Part shown: positions 24,422-34,079 of the stretch, piece by piece
Position numbering within the stretch: position 1 is the first letter of the stretch
How the letters are laid out: each line of letters opens with the position of its first letter
NCBI RefSeq assembly: GCF_003049085.1
Contig: NZ_PIQX01000008.1
Location: 1-64,000, forward strand
Origin: Campylobacter concisus
Lineage (GTDB): Bacteria > Campylobacterota > Campylobacteria > Campylobacterales > Campylobacteraceae
Direction of reading: 5' to 3'
Length of the DNA: 64,000 nt
The notes under the pieces: generated by a model
The model's database searches: none
What the model was told of the DNA's origin: nothing
Seen by the model: only the letters and a program-made list of their open reading frames with translations
Program-made: the position numbers and the translations under genes

Positions 24422-25935
24422 GATCTATAGTCATCCACCCTTTTTTTAAGCTCGTTTTTTTGCTTTTTGTTTTTAAAAATAGCGCCAACCACCGAGACTA
24501 TAAATGCGATGGCTAAAAATATCCAGTAGGCATATTTTTGCGAGTAATCATCAAAGTCGCTTATCGCATCGATCACCACCTCGCCCTCAGCTGGCACCAT
24601 AGCGCCTTGATCTACCATTTTTACTATCTCATCTAGTTTTAAATTCTTAACATTTGGACCATAAGGACGAGTGAGAATTTCAACCACGCCAAGGTCGTTT
24701 ATATCATAAACACTGCTGTTAAAACGCCAGCCGTAGCCGACGTTATCAAAATAATATGTCTTATCTCCGTTTGCATAGACCGCGCCATAGCCATCGTTTC
24801 TTACAAGGCCGATCTTTCGCCACTGCTCTTTTGTATCAAGCCTTACGATGCAAGTGTGGCGTGAGCTTAGGCTGTGGTTATTTTTTGTGTTGTGCCAAAT
24901 TTCATAGGTTTTTAGAAAATATGTCTTGCCATCACTTATCACCACGTCGCCATATAGCGGCGTTATCTCGCCTTTAAATGGATCATCGCCGTCCCTTACA
25001 AACTCGCCCTCATCTATGCTGTTATACCACTGCCACTTTCGCTCCCAGTGATAGATACCGCCTTTACCGCGAAAAAGAGCGTGATAAGCGTGCTCATCTT
25101 TTAGGTTAAAAAGTGGCTCGTATGGGGCAAATTTTGGGTCAAATTCATGGTCATTTGCATAGACCATGCCAGAATTTGGCTCATAAAGATAGTGAATGCG
25201 CCATATCTCGCCGATATCACGCATTTGCGGGCTAAATTTGATCCTTAGCTTTGTGCTGTCATAATAGACATTTTCCCCATCAGTCGTAAAATGCACGCTC
25301 TTTCTGCCAGATACCTGCTCGATGTAGCGCATTTTGCTGGCATTTGCGCCCTCTAGCTCTTTGCCCTCATGATAGACCTTTACTCCGTCACTTGCGTAGC
25401 CAAAGCCCAAGATCGCTGCTAAATTTGCGTTATCAACCTGCCTAAATTTATAGATATGAGTTTGCGCTTTTGGGGTGTTAAACATTTTGTGCGAGAAGAT
25501 GTCCCAAAACTCTTTAAGTGCGGATATTTCGAGGTTTGTCTCGCTTACGCTATCGCAAAAATATGTTATCTTGCCATCGCCAAAGTAGCCATTGCCAAGC
25601 GCTCTAACGCCATTTGGATCAAGCCCACTCATCACGAGATTACCGCAATATACCGCCTTATCGCTAGCGCCAACGTTTCTGTTGTCGTATTTGCCGGTGT
25701 CAATGTATCTAAATTTACTGGCCCTCACGCCTATTAGCTCAAATTTACCGCCACTTGGCACAATGGCATAGACCTTGTCATATTCGGTGGTATAAAACAC
25801 ACTGCCTCTTATATCTTTAAATTTTTCTCTATCTTCATCTATATAGCCAGCGGAAATAAACATAAATATATAAATACCAAGCAAGATAAAAGCAAAAAGT
25901 AGCACTATGACAATTATTGGGTATTTTTTTATCAT
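24418..25935 (-). CDS. DKNYY-domain membrane-anchored protein (second of a pair)
   Basis: 505 aa from the ATG at 25935 (AGGTTTAAA before it); a longer frame to 26022 would overlap the ABC-F gene. Same layout as its neighbour: N-terminal helix ('PIIVIVLLFAFILLGIYIFMF'), DKNYY-type repeats such as 'GFGYASDGVKVYHEGKEL' and 'YFLKTYEIWHNTKNNH', and a C-terminal helix followed by a charged tail. Paralogue of the 481-aa protein; the pair lies between a BCCT carrier and ABC-F ATPase. Function unknown. Confidence 0.75.
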   Translation of the reverse strand: MIKKYPIIVIVLLFAFILLGIYIFMFISAGYIDEDREKFKDIRGSVFYTTEYDKVYAIVPSGGKFELIGVRASKFRYIDTGKYDNRNVGASDKAVYCGNLVMSGLDPNGVRALGNGYFGDGKITYFCDSVSETNLEISALKEFWDIFSHKMFNTPKAQTHIYKFRQVDNANLAAILGFGYASDGVKVYHEGKELEGANASKMRYIEQVSGRKSVHFTTDGENVYYDSTKLRIKFSPQMRDIGEIWRIHYLYEPNSGMVYANDHEFDPKFAPYEPLFNLKDEHAYHALFRGKGGIYHWERKWQWYNSIDEGEFVRDGDDPFKGEITPLYGDVVISDGKTYFLKTYEIWHNTKNNHSLSSRHTCIVRLDTKEQWRKIGLVRNDGYGAVYANGDKTYYFDNVGYGWRFNSSVYDINDLGVVEILTRPYGPNVKNLKLDEIVKMVDQGAMVPAEGEVVIDAISDFDDYSQKYAYWIFLAIAFIVSVVGAIFKNKKQKNELKKRVDDYRS

Positions 25936-25978
25936 TTTAAACCTGCAAATGACTTCATCTTGCGATACTTTATCTTCC

Positions 25979-27910
25979 CTACTCCAGTGCCTCGGCGATC
26001 TCAAGCACTTCAAAGTACTCATTTTCTAGGCACTCAAGCTCAGTTTTTGCCTTTTCAAGTTCTTCATAAAGCTTAGTTAGCCCCACTTCTTGATAAATTT
26101 TTGGATCGCTTAAACCTTCATTTAGCTCAGAAATTTTTGCTTCAAGGGCCGAAATTTTATCTGGATATGTATTTAAAATTTGCGTTTGTTTGTAGCTTAG
26201 CTTTACGCCGGTTTTGCTCTTTTGTTTAGCTTCATTTTGGCTATTTGTTAGCTCTTTTTCAAATTTATCAAGCTCTTTTAGCTCGTCTTCAAGCTCCAAA
26301 TAGACACTATACTCTTCATGTAAGACATTTATCTTTGTGCTCTCAAATGCCCAAAGCTTATTTGCCATCTTATCGACGAAATATCTATCATGGCTAACTA
26401 GCAAGATCGCTCCCTCAAAGCTTTGCAAGTAGTCTTCTAAGATATTGATAGTTGCGATATCAAGGTCATTTGTCGGCTCGTCAAGTACCAGTACATCGTA
26501 AGTTTTAGTAAAAAGAAGTGCAAGCGCGACGCGGTTTTTCTCGCCGCCACTTAAAACGCCTATCTTTTTATCTAAAAATTCCTTTGGAAAGAGGAAATTT
26601 TTAAGATAACCATAAACATGCATATTTCGCCCACGAACCAGCACGTGATCGCCGCCATTTGGACAAAATGTCTCGATAAGGCTCTTGTCATCATCAAGGA
26701 CATTTCTAGCTTGATCAAAGTAGCCAATACTTACCTCGCCTCTTTTTATCTCGCCACTACTTGGCTGCTCAAGCCCTAACAAAATTTTAAGTAGCGTGCT
26801 TTTGCCGCTACCATTTCGCCCCACTATGGCAATCCTCTCGCCTTGTAAAACTCTTGCGTCAAATTTCTCAAAAAGCACCCTACCATCTATGCTTTTGCTT
26901 AAATTTTTAAACTCAAAGAGCATTTTTTTGCGGTTTTGGCTCTGCGTTTGGTTGAAATTTTTACTCGCACGCTCTAGCTCAAGTCTCACACGCCTTATCA
27001 CACCTGGATTTTTCTTAGCCTCTTCACGCATAGCGAGCACCCGCTCTTTTCTGCCCTCGTTTCGCTTTAGCCTAGCTTTTACGCCTCTTCTTAGCCACTC
27101 CTCTTCAGCCTTTAGCTGTTTTAGCAGCGTCTCATGCGACTTTGCAAGGCTTGCTAAAATTTCCTCTTTTTTGGTTAGATAGTTTGCATATCCGCCCTCA
27201 AAATTTTTTAAGCTTGCATCCTCAACCTCAACGCACCTAGTTGCTAGCGCATCGATAAAATACCTATCGTGGCTTATAAAAACTATGCTTTGATTTGAGC
27301 TCTTTAGCATATCTTCAAGAAATTTGACCATGTAAACATCAAGGTGGTTTGTCGGCTCATCAAGTAGCAACACATCTGGCTTTTTAAGGATGAGCGCACC
27401 CAGTGCCACGCGTCTGATCTCGCCGCCACTTAGCGAGCAAATGGGTCTATTTTCATACTCTTTTAGCTTAAATTCTTGCAAAATTCGCTCGATCTTATGC
27501 TCGATATTCCAGCCATCCTTTGCCTCTATAAATTTTAAAAGCCTCTCTTGCTCTTTTAAAATTTCTTTGTTCTCTGGATCATTTGCTAGTAAAACGCCAC
27601 TCTTTTCATATTCGCTTATCGCATCAAATATCTCTTTTAGCTCGTTATTTAGTGCCTGCCTTACGGTAAAAGTTGCGTTAAAATTTGGAGTTTGAGCTAG
27701 CATCTCGACGCTTATTAAGCTTTGCACTATGCGTCTTCCACTATCAACTGCCACCTCGCCAGAGATGATCTTCATAAGCGTGCTTTTGCCGCTGCCATTT
27801 TTACCGATGATCGCTATTTTTTCATTTTCATTTACACTAAAATTTACAGCGTTTAAAATCTCATTTGCACCAAATTTTTTACTTACGTCTATCAGGTCGA
27901 TTAATGCCAT
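25979..27910 (-). CDS. ABC-F family ATPase
   Basis: 643 aa. Two ABC cassettes: Walker A 'GKNGSGKSTLMKI' (about 36-48) and 'GRNGSGKSTLLKI' (about 345), each with an LSGGE signature ('SLSGGEIRRVALG', 'LSGGEKNRVALAL') and 'LLDEPTNHLD'/'LDEPTNDLD'. A charged linker joins them and the C-terminal tail is a coiled coil. No membrane domain, so it acts on ribosomes, probably in translation rescue or antibiotic protection; Uup-like by the C-terminal coil. Divergent promoter region with the MATE gene. Confidence 0.93.
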   Translation of the reverse strand: MALIDLIDVSKKFGANEILNAVNFSVNENEKIAIIGKNGSGKSTLMKIISGEVAVDSGRRIVQSLISVEMLAQTPNFNATFTVRQALNNELKEIFDAISEYEKSGVLLANDPENKEILKEQERLLKFIEAKDGWNIEHKIERILQEFKLKEYENRPICSLSGGEIRRVALGALILKKPDVLLLDEPTNHLDVYMVKFLEDMLKSSNQSIVFISHDRYFIDALATRCVEVEDASLKNFEGGYANYLTKKEEILASLAKSHETLLKQLKAEEEWLRRGVKARLKRNEGRKERVLAMREEAKKNPGVIRRVRLELERASKNFNQTQSQNRKKMLFEFKNLSKSIDGRVLFEKFDARVLQGERIAIVGRNGSGKSTLLKILLGLEQPSSGEIKRGEVSIGYFDQARNVLDDDKSLIETFCPNGGDHVLVRGRNMHVYGYLKNFLFPKEFLDKKIGVLSGGEKNRVALALLFTKTYDVLVLDEPTNDLDIATINILEDYLQSFEGAILLVSHDRYFVDKMANKLWAFESTKINVLHEEYSVYLELEDELKELDKFEKELTNSQNEAKQKSKTGVKLSYKQTQILNTYPDKISALEAKISELNEGLSDPKIYQEVGLTKLYEELEKAKTELECLENEYFEVLEIAEALE

Positions 27911-27974
27911 TTTTCTCTCATTTTTTAAATTTCTCGCGATTATATCAAAAAGGGAGCTAAAACCTAATTTTGGC

Positions 27975-27980
27975 TATAAT
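27975..27980 (+). promoter_or_regulatory. -10 box for the MATE gene
   Basis: TATAAT in TTTTGGCTATAATCG, 35 bases before the ATG at 28015. Same GGCTATAAT core as upstream of the ybaK and SYLF genes. Confidence 0.6.
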
Positions 27981-28014
27981 CGCCAAAATTTTTAAAATAA
28001 TTAAGGAAAATTTA

Positions 28015-29334
28015 ATGAACTTATCTATGAGAAAACTCGTAGTTCCGATATTTTTGGATATGTTTTTACACTTTATTACGCTCATCATCAACACCTACAT
28101 GGTGACAAAAGTGAGTGTGCATCTAGTCGGTGCAATGGGTGCGGGCAATCAAGTGATGGATCTTTTTATGACCATTTTTAACTTCCTAAGCATTGGCTGT
28201 TCAGTTGTCGTCGCCCAAGCACTGGGAGCTAAAAAGAACGATCTTGCTTCAAACGTCATACACGCAAGTATCACGTCAAATACGCTCTTTGGTATCTTTT
28301 CGGCTATCGTTATCTACGTCTTTGGCTACAACATCTTAAATTTACTAAACGTGCCAAAAGAGCTTATAAATGATAGCTTCTCATATCTTCACATCCTTGG
28401 CTTTGCTCTACTTTTTGATGGTATCGGTATGGTGCTAGCTGCGGTGCTTCGTGTTTATAATCTAGCAACTGCTGTTATGCTAACTTCAGTTTTGATGAAC
28501 GTAATTACAATTTTAGGCAATGCCATCTCCCTTTTTGGCTGGTTTAATCTACCAAATTTAGGCTTACAAGGAGTCGCTCTCTCGACACTTGTTGGCAGAT
28601 TAGTAGGCATTTTTGTGCTAGCTTATATGCTAAGTCAAAAGGCAAAAGTTAAAATTTACTTTAAAAAGCTACTTGTCGTGCCATTTGAAATTTTAAAGAA
28701 AATTCTCTCAATCGGTCTTCCAAGCGCAGGCGAAAATTTACTATGGATGGCGCAATACATGGTCGCTTTTGGCTTTGTGGCAAGCATGGGCGAGGCTAGC
28801 CTAAGCGTGCAGACCATTTATTTTCAGATCACGCTTCTTATCTTGCTTTGTGGAGCGAGCATTAGCGTGGCAAACGAGGTCATTGTAGGACATTTAGTTG
28901 GAGCAAGCGAGTTTAACGAGGCCTATGCAAGGACATTTAGGGCGCTAAGACTCGGCGTTTTTATAACGCTTGTAGTCGTGCTTATAGCTTATGCACTAAA
29001 GCATCAAATCATGGACGCACTAAATTTAAACGAAAATTTACGTGCGATCATGTTGCCACTTTTTACACTTTCGATATTTCTTGAAGCAGGTAGAACCTTT
29101 AACATCGTCATCGTAAATGCCCTTCGCGCAAGTGGTGACGCGAAATTTCCTCTTGCGACTGGCCTTATCTTCATGTGGGGGCTTTCACTACCGCTTGGAT
29201 ATTTTTTAGGTATCTATCTTGGCTGGGGAATTATCGGCGTTTGGATAGGGTTTTGTGCTGATGAATGGCTAAGAGGCCTTGCAAATACATGGCGCTGGAG
29301 AAGCAAAAAATGGCAGTCAAAACGCCTAGTTTGA
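28015..29334 (+). CDS. MATE-family multidrug efflux transporter
   Basis: 439 aa from the ATG at 28015 (AAGGAAAA site); the frame is open upstream to 27970 but would include the promoter. Twelve hydrophobic segments in two halves, with typical MATE features: an N-terminal 'VVPIFLDMFLHFITLIINTYMV', a first-half 'VSVHLVGAMGAGNQVMDLF' and a second-half 'QITLLILLCGASISVANEVIV'. MATE proteins export drugs or metabolites using Na+ or H+; substrate not predictable. The 3' end overlaps the protease gene by 25 nt. Confidence 0.9.
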   Translation: MNLSMRKLVVPIFLDMFLHFITLIINTYMVTKVSVHLVGAMGAGNQVMDLFMTIFNFLSIGCSVVVAQALGAKKNDLASNVIHASITSNTLFGIFSAIVIYVFGYNILNLLNVPKELINDSFSYLHILGFALLFDGIGMVLAAVLRVYNLATAVMLTSVLMNVITILGNAISLFGWFNLPNLGLQGVALSTLVGRLVGIFVLAYMLSQKAKVKIYFKKLLVVPFEILKKILSIGLPSAGENLLWMAQYMVAFGFVASMGEASLSVQTIYFQITLLILLCGASISVANEVIVGHLVGASEFNEAYARTFRALRLGVFITLVVVLIAYALKHQIMDALNLNENLRAIMLPLFTLSIFLEAGRTFNIVIVNALRASGDAKFPLATGLIFMWGLSLPLGYFLGIYLGWGIIGVWIGFCADEWLRGLANTWRWRSKKWQSKRLV

Positions 29335-29972
29335 GGCAAAAAAGCGTAATCTTAGACTTTTATGGTCTAAGCGTCTTAATAAATTTTAAAAAAAATGTAA
29401 GAGCCATGCGCCTAAGAGTTGGCAAAGATGCTAAGATCACGCTTTCTATGCCATTTTACAGCACACAAAAGATGGCTTTGGCATTTTTAGAAAGTCATAA
29501 AATTTGGCTTGAAAATTCCCACAAAAAAGCACTTGCAAATTTGCCAAAAGATGATGAAATGAAATTTCTTGGAGAAATTTATAAGATAAAATTTGATGAG
29601 AGCGTGAAGCAACCATTTTTTGAAGACAAATTTATCATAACGCCAAATTTAAAGGCCCTTGATCGTTTTAAAAAAGCAAAGGTAAAAGAGATATTTTTGG
29701 AGCTCATAAGCCATTTTGAGCCTTTTATTGATAGGCCAATTAACCGCATCGTAATACGAAATAGCAAAACTCGCTGGGGTAGCTGCAATCACAAAAAAGG
29801 CTATATAAACTTAAGTCTAAGGCTCATCGAAAAACCCATCTCAGCCGTGCGCTACGTAGTACTTCATGAGCTTACACACCTACTCTATCCACATCATCAA
29901 AGCAGCTTTTATAAATTTATAGAACGTATCATGCCTGATTATAAAGAGCAAGAGAGAATTTTAAGAGTGTAA
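29310..29972 (+). CDS. YgjP-like (DUF45) metallopeptidase
   Basis: 220 aa from the ATG at 29310 with GGAGAAG upstream (an ATG at 29289 is also in frame). The zinc motif HELTHL (in 'VVLHELTHLLYPHH') with a downstream histidine, and the conserved block 'SKTRWGSCNHKKGYINLSLRL', define the YgjP/DUF45 family of gluzincin-like metallopeptidases, which in E. coli contributes to toxin-related processing but has no settled general role. Overlaps the MATE gene upstream. Confidence 0.87.
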   Translation: MAVKTPSLRQKSVILDFYGLSVLINFKKNVRAMRLRVGKDAKITLSMPFYSTQKMALAFLESHKIWLENSHKKALANLPKDDEMKFLGEIYKIKFDESVKQPFFEDKFIITPNLKALDRFKKAKVKEIFLELISHFEPFIDRPINRIVIRNSKTRWGSCNHKKGYINLSLRLIEKPISAVRYVVLHELTHLLYPHHQSSFYKFIERIMPDYKEQERILRV

Positions 29973-30044
29973 TTTATTTTCATCAAGTAAGTGTAAAAAT
30001 TAATATGCTAAAATTGCATGTTAATTCACAAAAAGGGAATTTCA

Positions 30045-30530
30045 ATGAAAAAAATGATTTTTATCTCGCTTGTAGCTGCTTGTGCTTTTGCAGGTAACTT
30101 TGAAGATGGACTAAAGGCATATGGGAGCTCGAATTTCAAAGAAGCTTTAACCAAATTTGAAGCAGGATGTGCAGAAAATGATGCAAAATCATGTGTAAAA
30201 ACTGGCGCCATTTATCAGCTAGGCAAAACAGCAACACCAGATCTAGACAAGGCTTTGGAGTATTATAATAAAGCTTGCCAAAGCGGTGAAAAAGAGGGTT
30301 GCTCGGCAGCTGGCGGCATCTATCTAAAATCTGAACCACAAAAAGCAAGAGAGCTTTTTAACAAAGCTTGTGATAAGAATGATGGATATTCTTGCGAGAT
30401 GGTAGGTTCTATCTTGATAGAAGCTAAAGAATTTAAAAAAGCTTATGAATTTTTAGTAAAAGGCTGCGAATTAGGCGATAAGATGTCTTGCGAATTTGCA
30501 GGAGATCTAAGACGCTCAAAACAACTATAA
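30045..30530 (+). CDS. secreted Sel1-repeat protein with cysteine pairs
   Basis: 161 aa from the ATG at 30045 (AAAGGGAATT). Signal peptide about 1-17 ending 'CAFA|GN'. Four Sel1-like repeats follow, each with a cysteine pair in the form C-x6/7-C ('GCAENDAKSC', 'ACQSGEKEGC', 'ACDKNDGYSC', 'GCELGDKMSC'), the pattern of Helicobacter cysteine-rich proteins (Hcp). Such periplasmic disulfide-bonded proteins are of uncertain function; some bind penicillin or peptidoglycan fragments. Monocistronic and followed by a strong hairpin. Confidence 0.85.
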   Translation: MKKMIFISLVAACAFAGNFEDGLKAYGSSNFKEALTKFEAGCAENDAKSCVKTGAIYQLGKTATPDLDKALEYYNKACQSGEKEGCSAAGGIYLKSEPQKARELFNKACDKNDGYSCEMVGSILIEAKEFKKAYEFLVKGCELGDKMSCEFAGDLRRSKQL

Positions 30531-30554
30531 TTTTTAGGCTTACAAGCCTAAAAA
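30531..30554 (+). terminator. intrinsic terminator of the Sel1 gene
   Basis: TTTTTAGGCTT (30531-30541) and AAGCCTAAAAA (30544-30554) are exact complements directly after the stop, then ATTTCTT. The stem has an AT base and a short GC core, as Campylobacter terminators often do. Confidence 0.7.
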
Positions 30555-30643
30555 TTTCTTAAAACAAAAAATCCAAAAAACACTTATTTTAAATAAAAGT
30601 TACTCAAAGTATAAAGGTGGCTCTAAAAATTTATATTAGAAAT

Positions 30644-30667
30644 TTAGGCAAGAGTACTCTTGCCTAA
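30644..30667 (-). terminator. perfect 24-nt palindrome after the TRAP permease
   Basis: TTAGGCAAGAG-TA-CTCTTGCCTAA is a perfect palindrome covering 24 bases, just beyond the TRAP permease stop at 30670. On the minus strand it is followed by ATTTCT. Its position suits termination of the TRAP operon. Confidence 0.65.
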
Positions 30668-30669
30668 GA

Positions 30670-32736
30670 TTAGATTATTTTTATTTGATCAAGTGGTTTG
30701 TCTTTAATGCCCCATTGAGTCATAAAAACAAATCCATAAAGTACAGCAGCTACGATATAAGCAGTGTATTCGTTTGGTATAAGATTAAATTTCACACATA
30801 TATTTGGTACAAGAGCTAGTGGCACAACAGGGATCAAAAGAATACGCTCCCAAATTCTAAGCTTTGTGACATAGTAGCCTTGAAGTAAGCTTGAAAATGC
30901 AAACATTCCCACGATCGCCATACCAAAGACAAGTAAAATTTCAAGTGGATTGCTCATCCAGACTATTCCTTTTGAATCAAGCGGGTCGCCCTCATTTACG
31001 CTTTCTATTAGCATAAGTTTATTGTTAAAGAAAAAGGCAAATGGCAAGATCGCCGTTCTTAGATCATAAAAGAATCCTTGAACGCCAACGGTTATAGGAT
31101 TTGCTTTGGCGATACCAGCTGCTGCATAAGCTGCGATGCCAACTGGCGGCGTGTCATCAGCTAAAATTCCAAAGTAAAATACAAAAAGATGCACAGCAAT
31201 GGCTGGGATCAAAAAGCCATTTTTGTGCGCCAAAAATAAAATGACAGGTGCCACAAGACTTGAAACTACGATGTAGTTTGCAGTCGTTGGAAGGCCCATT
31301 CCTAGTATAAGTGACATCATCGCAGTAAGAAGCAATATCATAACTATATTATCACCAGCAAGTAGCTCAACTAAATCTGAAAGTACTTGGCCAAGGCCAG
31401 TTAAAGAGATAGAGCCCACGATGATACCTGCAAGTGCGGTTGCTATAGCGATCGTTGTCATACTTTTTGCGGCTGCAACCATCGCCCAAAATATATCTTC
31501 AAAGCCTATTAACACATCATTTATTCCAACTTTTTCGCCACTTGCTAGTTTTTTAACTGGCTCTTGAAAGATCATTATTAAAAATAAAAATCCAATCGCA
31601 TTAAATGCTGCAGCGATGGCTGACTCTTTTGCGATTAATAGCGTATAAAGCAAAATCAAAATCGGAGTTATATAGTGAAGTCCGCTTACAAAAATTTTAA
31701 ATCTTGAGTGAAACTCGCTTTGATTTATACCTTTTAAGCCAAGCTTCACGCTCTCTAAATGAACGATAAAAAATAGTGACAAATAGCAAGCAAAAGCCGG
31801 AATTACCGCTGCCATCATGACATTTGTATATGTCATGCCTAAAAACTCAGCGATAATAAAAGCAGCTGCGCCCATAATCGGAGGCATAAGCTGGCCATTT
31901 ACGCCAGCTGCTACCTCGATGGCTCCAGCTTTTGTGCGTGAAAGACCGGCTTTTTTCATAAGTGGTATGGTAAATGTACCAACTGTTACAACATTTGCTG
32001 TGGAGCTTCCTGAAACCATGCCTGTTAGGCCACTTGCGATGACCGAGGCCTTAGCCGGACCGCCTCTATATTTTCCAAGAAGAGAGAAAGCTAAATTTAT
32101 GAAATATTGCCCAGCACCTGCCCTCTCAAGCAATGAGCCAAAAAGAACAAAAAGATAGATAAAACTAACGCTAACTCCGATAGGCACACCAAAGATGCCC
32201 TCTGTCGTTAAAAACATATGACCTGCGATCTTTTCAAAGCTGGCACCTTGATGAGCGATGATGTCTGGCATATAAGGACCAAAGTGATCATATATCAAAA
32301 ATAATATACAAATAATTGGAAGTGCTGGTCCCATTACGCGCCTACCAGCCTCAAGCAAGACAATGATCGCTAGAAACGATATGACAATATCTTGTGTAAT
32401 GTAGTCCCCTGTCCTATCAGCTAGCTCATAAAAATAAACCGCTGGATAAAGCACAGCAACAACGCCTACCACGCAAAAAACTAGATCGTAAAATGGCAAA
32501 CTAGAATGTGCCTTTTTATGAAAAGTGACTGGATAAAGCAAAAATACAAGACCCACCGCAAAGGCTAGGTGAATTGAGCGCGAAATGTTGGTATTTAGCG
32601 GAAAATAAGCTATATAAAGCTGAAAAACTGACCAGGAAAAGCATACGATCGCAATGAAATAGTTGTAAAAATTGCTATTTATCTCCCTTGTTTTTACTTC
32701 GACAAATTGTTCTTCGTTGTCTTTGACTTCGTTCAT
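30670..32736 (-). CDS. TRAP transporter permease, fused small and large subunits (TAXI type)
   Basis: 688 aa with a very large number of hydrophobic segments. The N-terminal part (about 1-140) corresponds to the small DctQ-like subunit and the rest to the DctM-like subunit ('GSSTANVVTVGTFTIPLMKKAG', 'MGLPTTANYIVVSSLVAP', 'DDTPPVGIAAYAAAGIAKANP'). This fusion goes with TAXI-type binding proteins, as in the next gene. It takes up an organic acid or glutamate-like solute using a Na+ or H+ gradient. Confidence 0.93.
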   Translation of the reverse strand: MNEVKDNEEQFVEVKTREINSNFYNYFIAIVCFSWSVFQLYIAYFPLNTNISRSIHLAFAVGLVFLLYPVTFHKKAHSSLPFYDLVFCVVGVVAVLYPAVYFYELADRTGDYITQDIVISFLAIIVLLEAGRRVMGPALPIICILFLIYDHFGPYMPDIIAHQGASFEKIAGHMFLTTEGIFGVPIGVSVSFIYLFVLFGSLLERAGAGQYFINLAFSLLGKYRGGPAKASVIASGLTGMVSGSSTANVVTVGTFTIPLMKKAGLSRTKAGAIEVAAGVNGQLMPPIMGAAAFIIAEFLGMTYTNVMMAAVIPAFACYLSLFFIVHLESVKLGLKGINQSEFHSRFKIFVSGLHYITPILILLYTLLIAKESAIAAAFNAIGFLFLIMIFQEPVKKLASGEKVGINDVLIGFEDIFWAMVAAAKSMTTIAIATALAGIIVGSISLTGLGQVLSDLVELLAGDNIVMILLLTAMMSLILGMGLPTTANYIVVSSLVAPVILFLAHKNGFLIPAIAVHLFVFYFGILADDTPPVGIAAYAAAGIAKANPITVGVQGFFYDLRTAILPFAFFFNNKLMLIESVNEGDPLDSKGIVWMSNPLEILLVFGMAIVGMFAFSSLLQGYYVTKLRIWERILLIPVVPLALVPNICVKFNLIPNEYTAYIVAAVLYGFVFMTQWGIKDKPLDQIKII

Positions 32737-32792
32737 CTCTCTCCTTTAAAATTTAAATATAAAAATTAAAAAATTTGCATATTTAAATTTTA

Positions 32793-32814
32793 TCCAGAGG
32801 CAAAAGCCCCTGGA
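32793..32814 (-). terminator. attenuating hairpin between TRAP binding protein and permease
   Basis: In the minus-strand RNA, UCCAGGGGC pairs fully (one G-U) with GCCUCUGGA around a UUUU loop, then a T-rich tract (TAAAATTT). It lies 9 bases beyond the stop of the binding protein gene and 57 bases before the permease start, so it could raise binding protein over permease output. Confidence 0.55.
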
Positions 32815-32822
32815 AATTTACA

Positions 32823-33764
32823 TTATTTTAAGATGCCAGCCTCTTTAAATGCAGCCTCTGCAGCTGGGTGAAGCGGAGCTGAAAGACCTTGAACAAGATC
32901 TTCTTTGTTTACTGATTTTAGCGCTGGGTGAAGAGTTTTGTACTCATCAAAATTATCTAAAATAGCTTTTATCACAGCTTTTACAGCCTCATCTTTTGTA
33001 TCTTTATTAGTTACCAAAACAGCTTTTACACCGATAGTATTTACATCGTGATCAACGCCGTCATACGAGCCTTTTGGGATCACACCTTTTGCGAAGTATG
33101 GCTTCTCTTTAAGAAGATTATCGATCTCGCTGCCTTCGATATTTAGGATATCAATCGGCAAAGATGTCGCAGCATCAGTGATGTTTGCAGTTGGGTGGCC
33201 GACGACAAAGCTGTATCCGTCTATCTTTTTATCTTTTAGTGCGTGTGGGCATTCGCCAACTGTTAAAACGCCGCGGTATCCTAGTTTTGAAACGTCAAAG
33301 CCTTTTGCTTTAAAGACTTCAAGCGTGCTCACTTCGTTGCCACTGCCTGGGTTTCCGACGTTGTATTTTTTGCCTGCAAATGAAGCAAGATCGCTTGTTA
33401 GACCGCTATCTTTTGCTACAACAAATGCAAGAAGCTCTGGATAGATAGCAACTACTGAACGTAAATTTTCATCTTTCGCTCCGTCAAATTTGCCAGTGCC
33501 GTTATATTTATCATAGACAACGTCACTTTGAACAAAGCCAAATGTAAGCTCTTTTTTGAGGACGTTATTCACGTTATAGACTGAGCCGCCAGTTGATTGG
33601 ACTGAGCATTTTACATTAGTATTTTTGTTTGCTAAACGGCAAATCGCTCCACCTATCGGATAATAAGTGCCTGTCATGCCGCCAGTACCGATACTGATAA
33701 ATTCTTTTGCTGAAAGAGTTGTTGCTAAAAGCAAGCCAGCAAGTGCCAAAGAAGTAGTTTTCAT
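32823..33764 (-). CDS. TAXI-family TRAP transporter solute-binding protein
   Basis: 313 aa with a signal peptide (1-19, 'TLSA|KEF'). 'ISIGTGGMTGTYYPIGGAICR' and 'STGGSVYNVNNV' are the TAXI family signature regions. The mature protein would capture the ligand in the periplasm and deliver it to the fused permease downstream. The ligand is not predictable; glutamate or alpha-keto acids are common in the family. AAAGGAT-type site near the ATG at 33764. Confidence 0.92.
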   Translation of the reverse strand: MKTTSLALAGLLLATTLSAKEFISIGTGGMTGTYYPIGGAICRLANKNTNVKCSVQSTGGSVYNVNNVLKKELTFGFVQSDVVYDKYNGTGKFDGAKDENLRSVVAIYPELLAFVVAKDSGLTSDLASFAGKKYNVGNPGSGNEVSTLEVFKAKGFDVSKLGYRGVLTVGECPHALKDKKIDGYSFVVGHPTANITDAATSLPIDILNIEGSEIDNLLKEKPYFAKGVIPKGSYDGVDHDVNTIGVKAVLVTNKDTKDEAVKAVIKAILDNFDEYKTLHPALKSVNKEDLVQGLSAPLHPAAEAAFKEAGILK

Positions 33765-34079
33765 CTAAGATCCTTTCAAGAAATTTAAGGCTATTTTATT
33801 CTATAAATTTAGCTTTTTACCTTATTTAATATGATATTTTCATGCCGTTTTGGTAAAGTTGCAACCATTCTACACAATCAAGACTTAAAAAAATATTTTC
33901 TTAAGATTAAATTTATATTTCTTTATCAGCCAAAATAAATTTGATAAACCGGCTATTTAAATATCATTTTTTATTGTATAATCCACCGCAGTTCTAAGTT
34001 TTAGAAAAAACTGTTGCAAATTTACAACTAATCAATAGCTTTTACAAATGTTAATAACAATCAAATTTTGGAGGTTTTT
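33765..34079. other. intergenic control region between divergent TRAP and pst operons
   Basis: About 315 bases with no gene. It holds a TATAAT at 33977-33982 for pstS and a small hairpin TTCTAA-gtt-TTAGAA (33992-34006) immediately after the expected transcription start, which could be an operator or leader structure. No clear PhoB-type repeat was recognised by eye. GGAGG precedes pstS at 34070-34074. Confidence 0.6.
33977..33982 (+). promoter_or_regulatory. -10 box of the pst operon
   Basis: TATAAT preceded by TTTTTTATTG, about 98 bases before the pstS ATG, giving a leader of roughly 90 bases. Confidence 0.5.
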
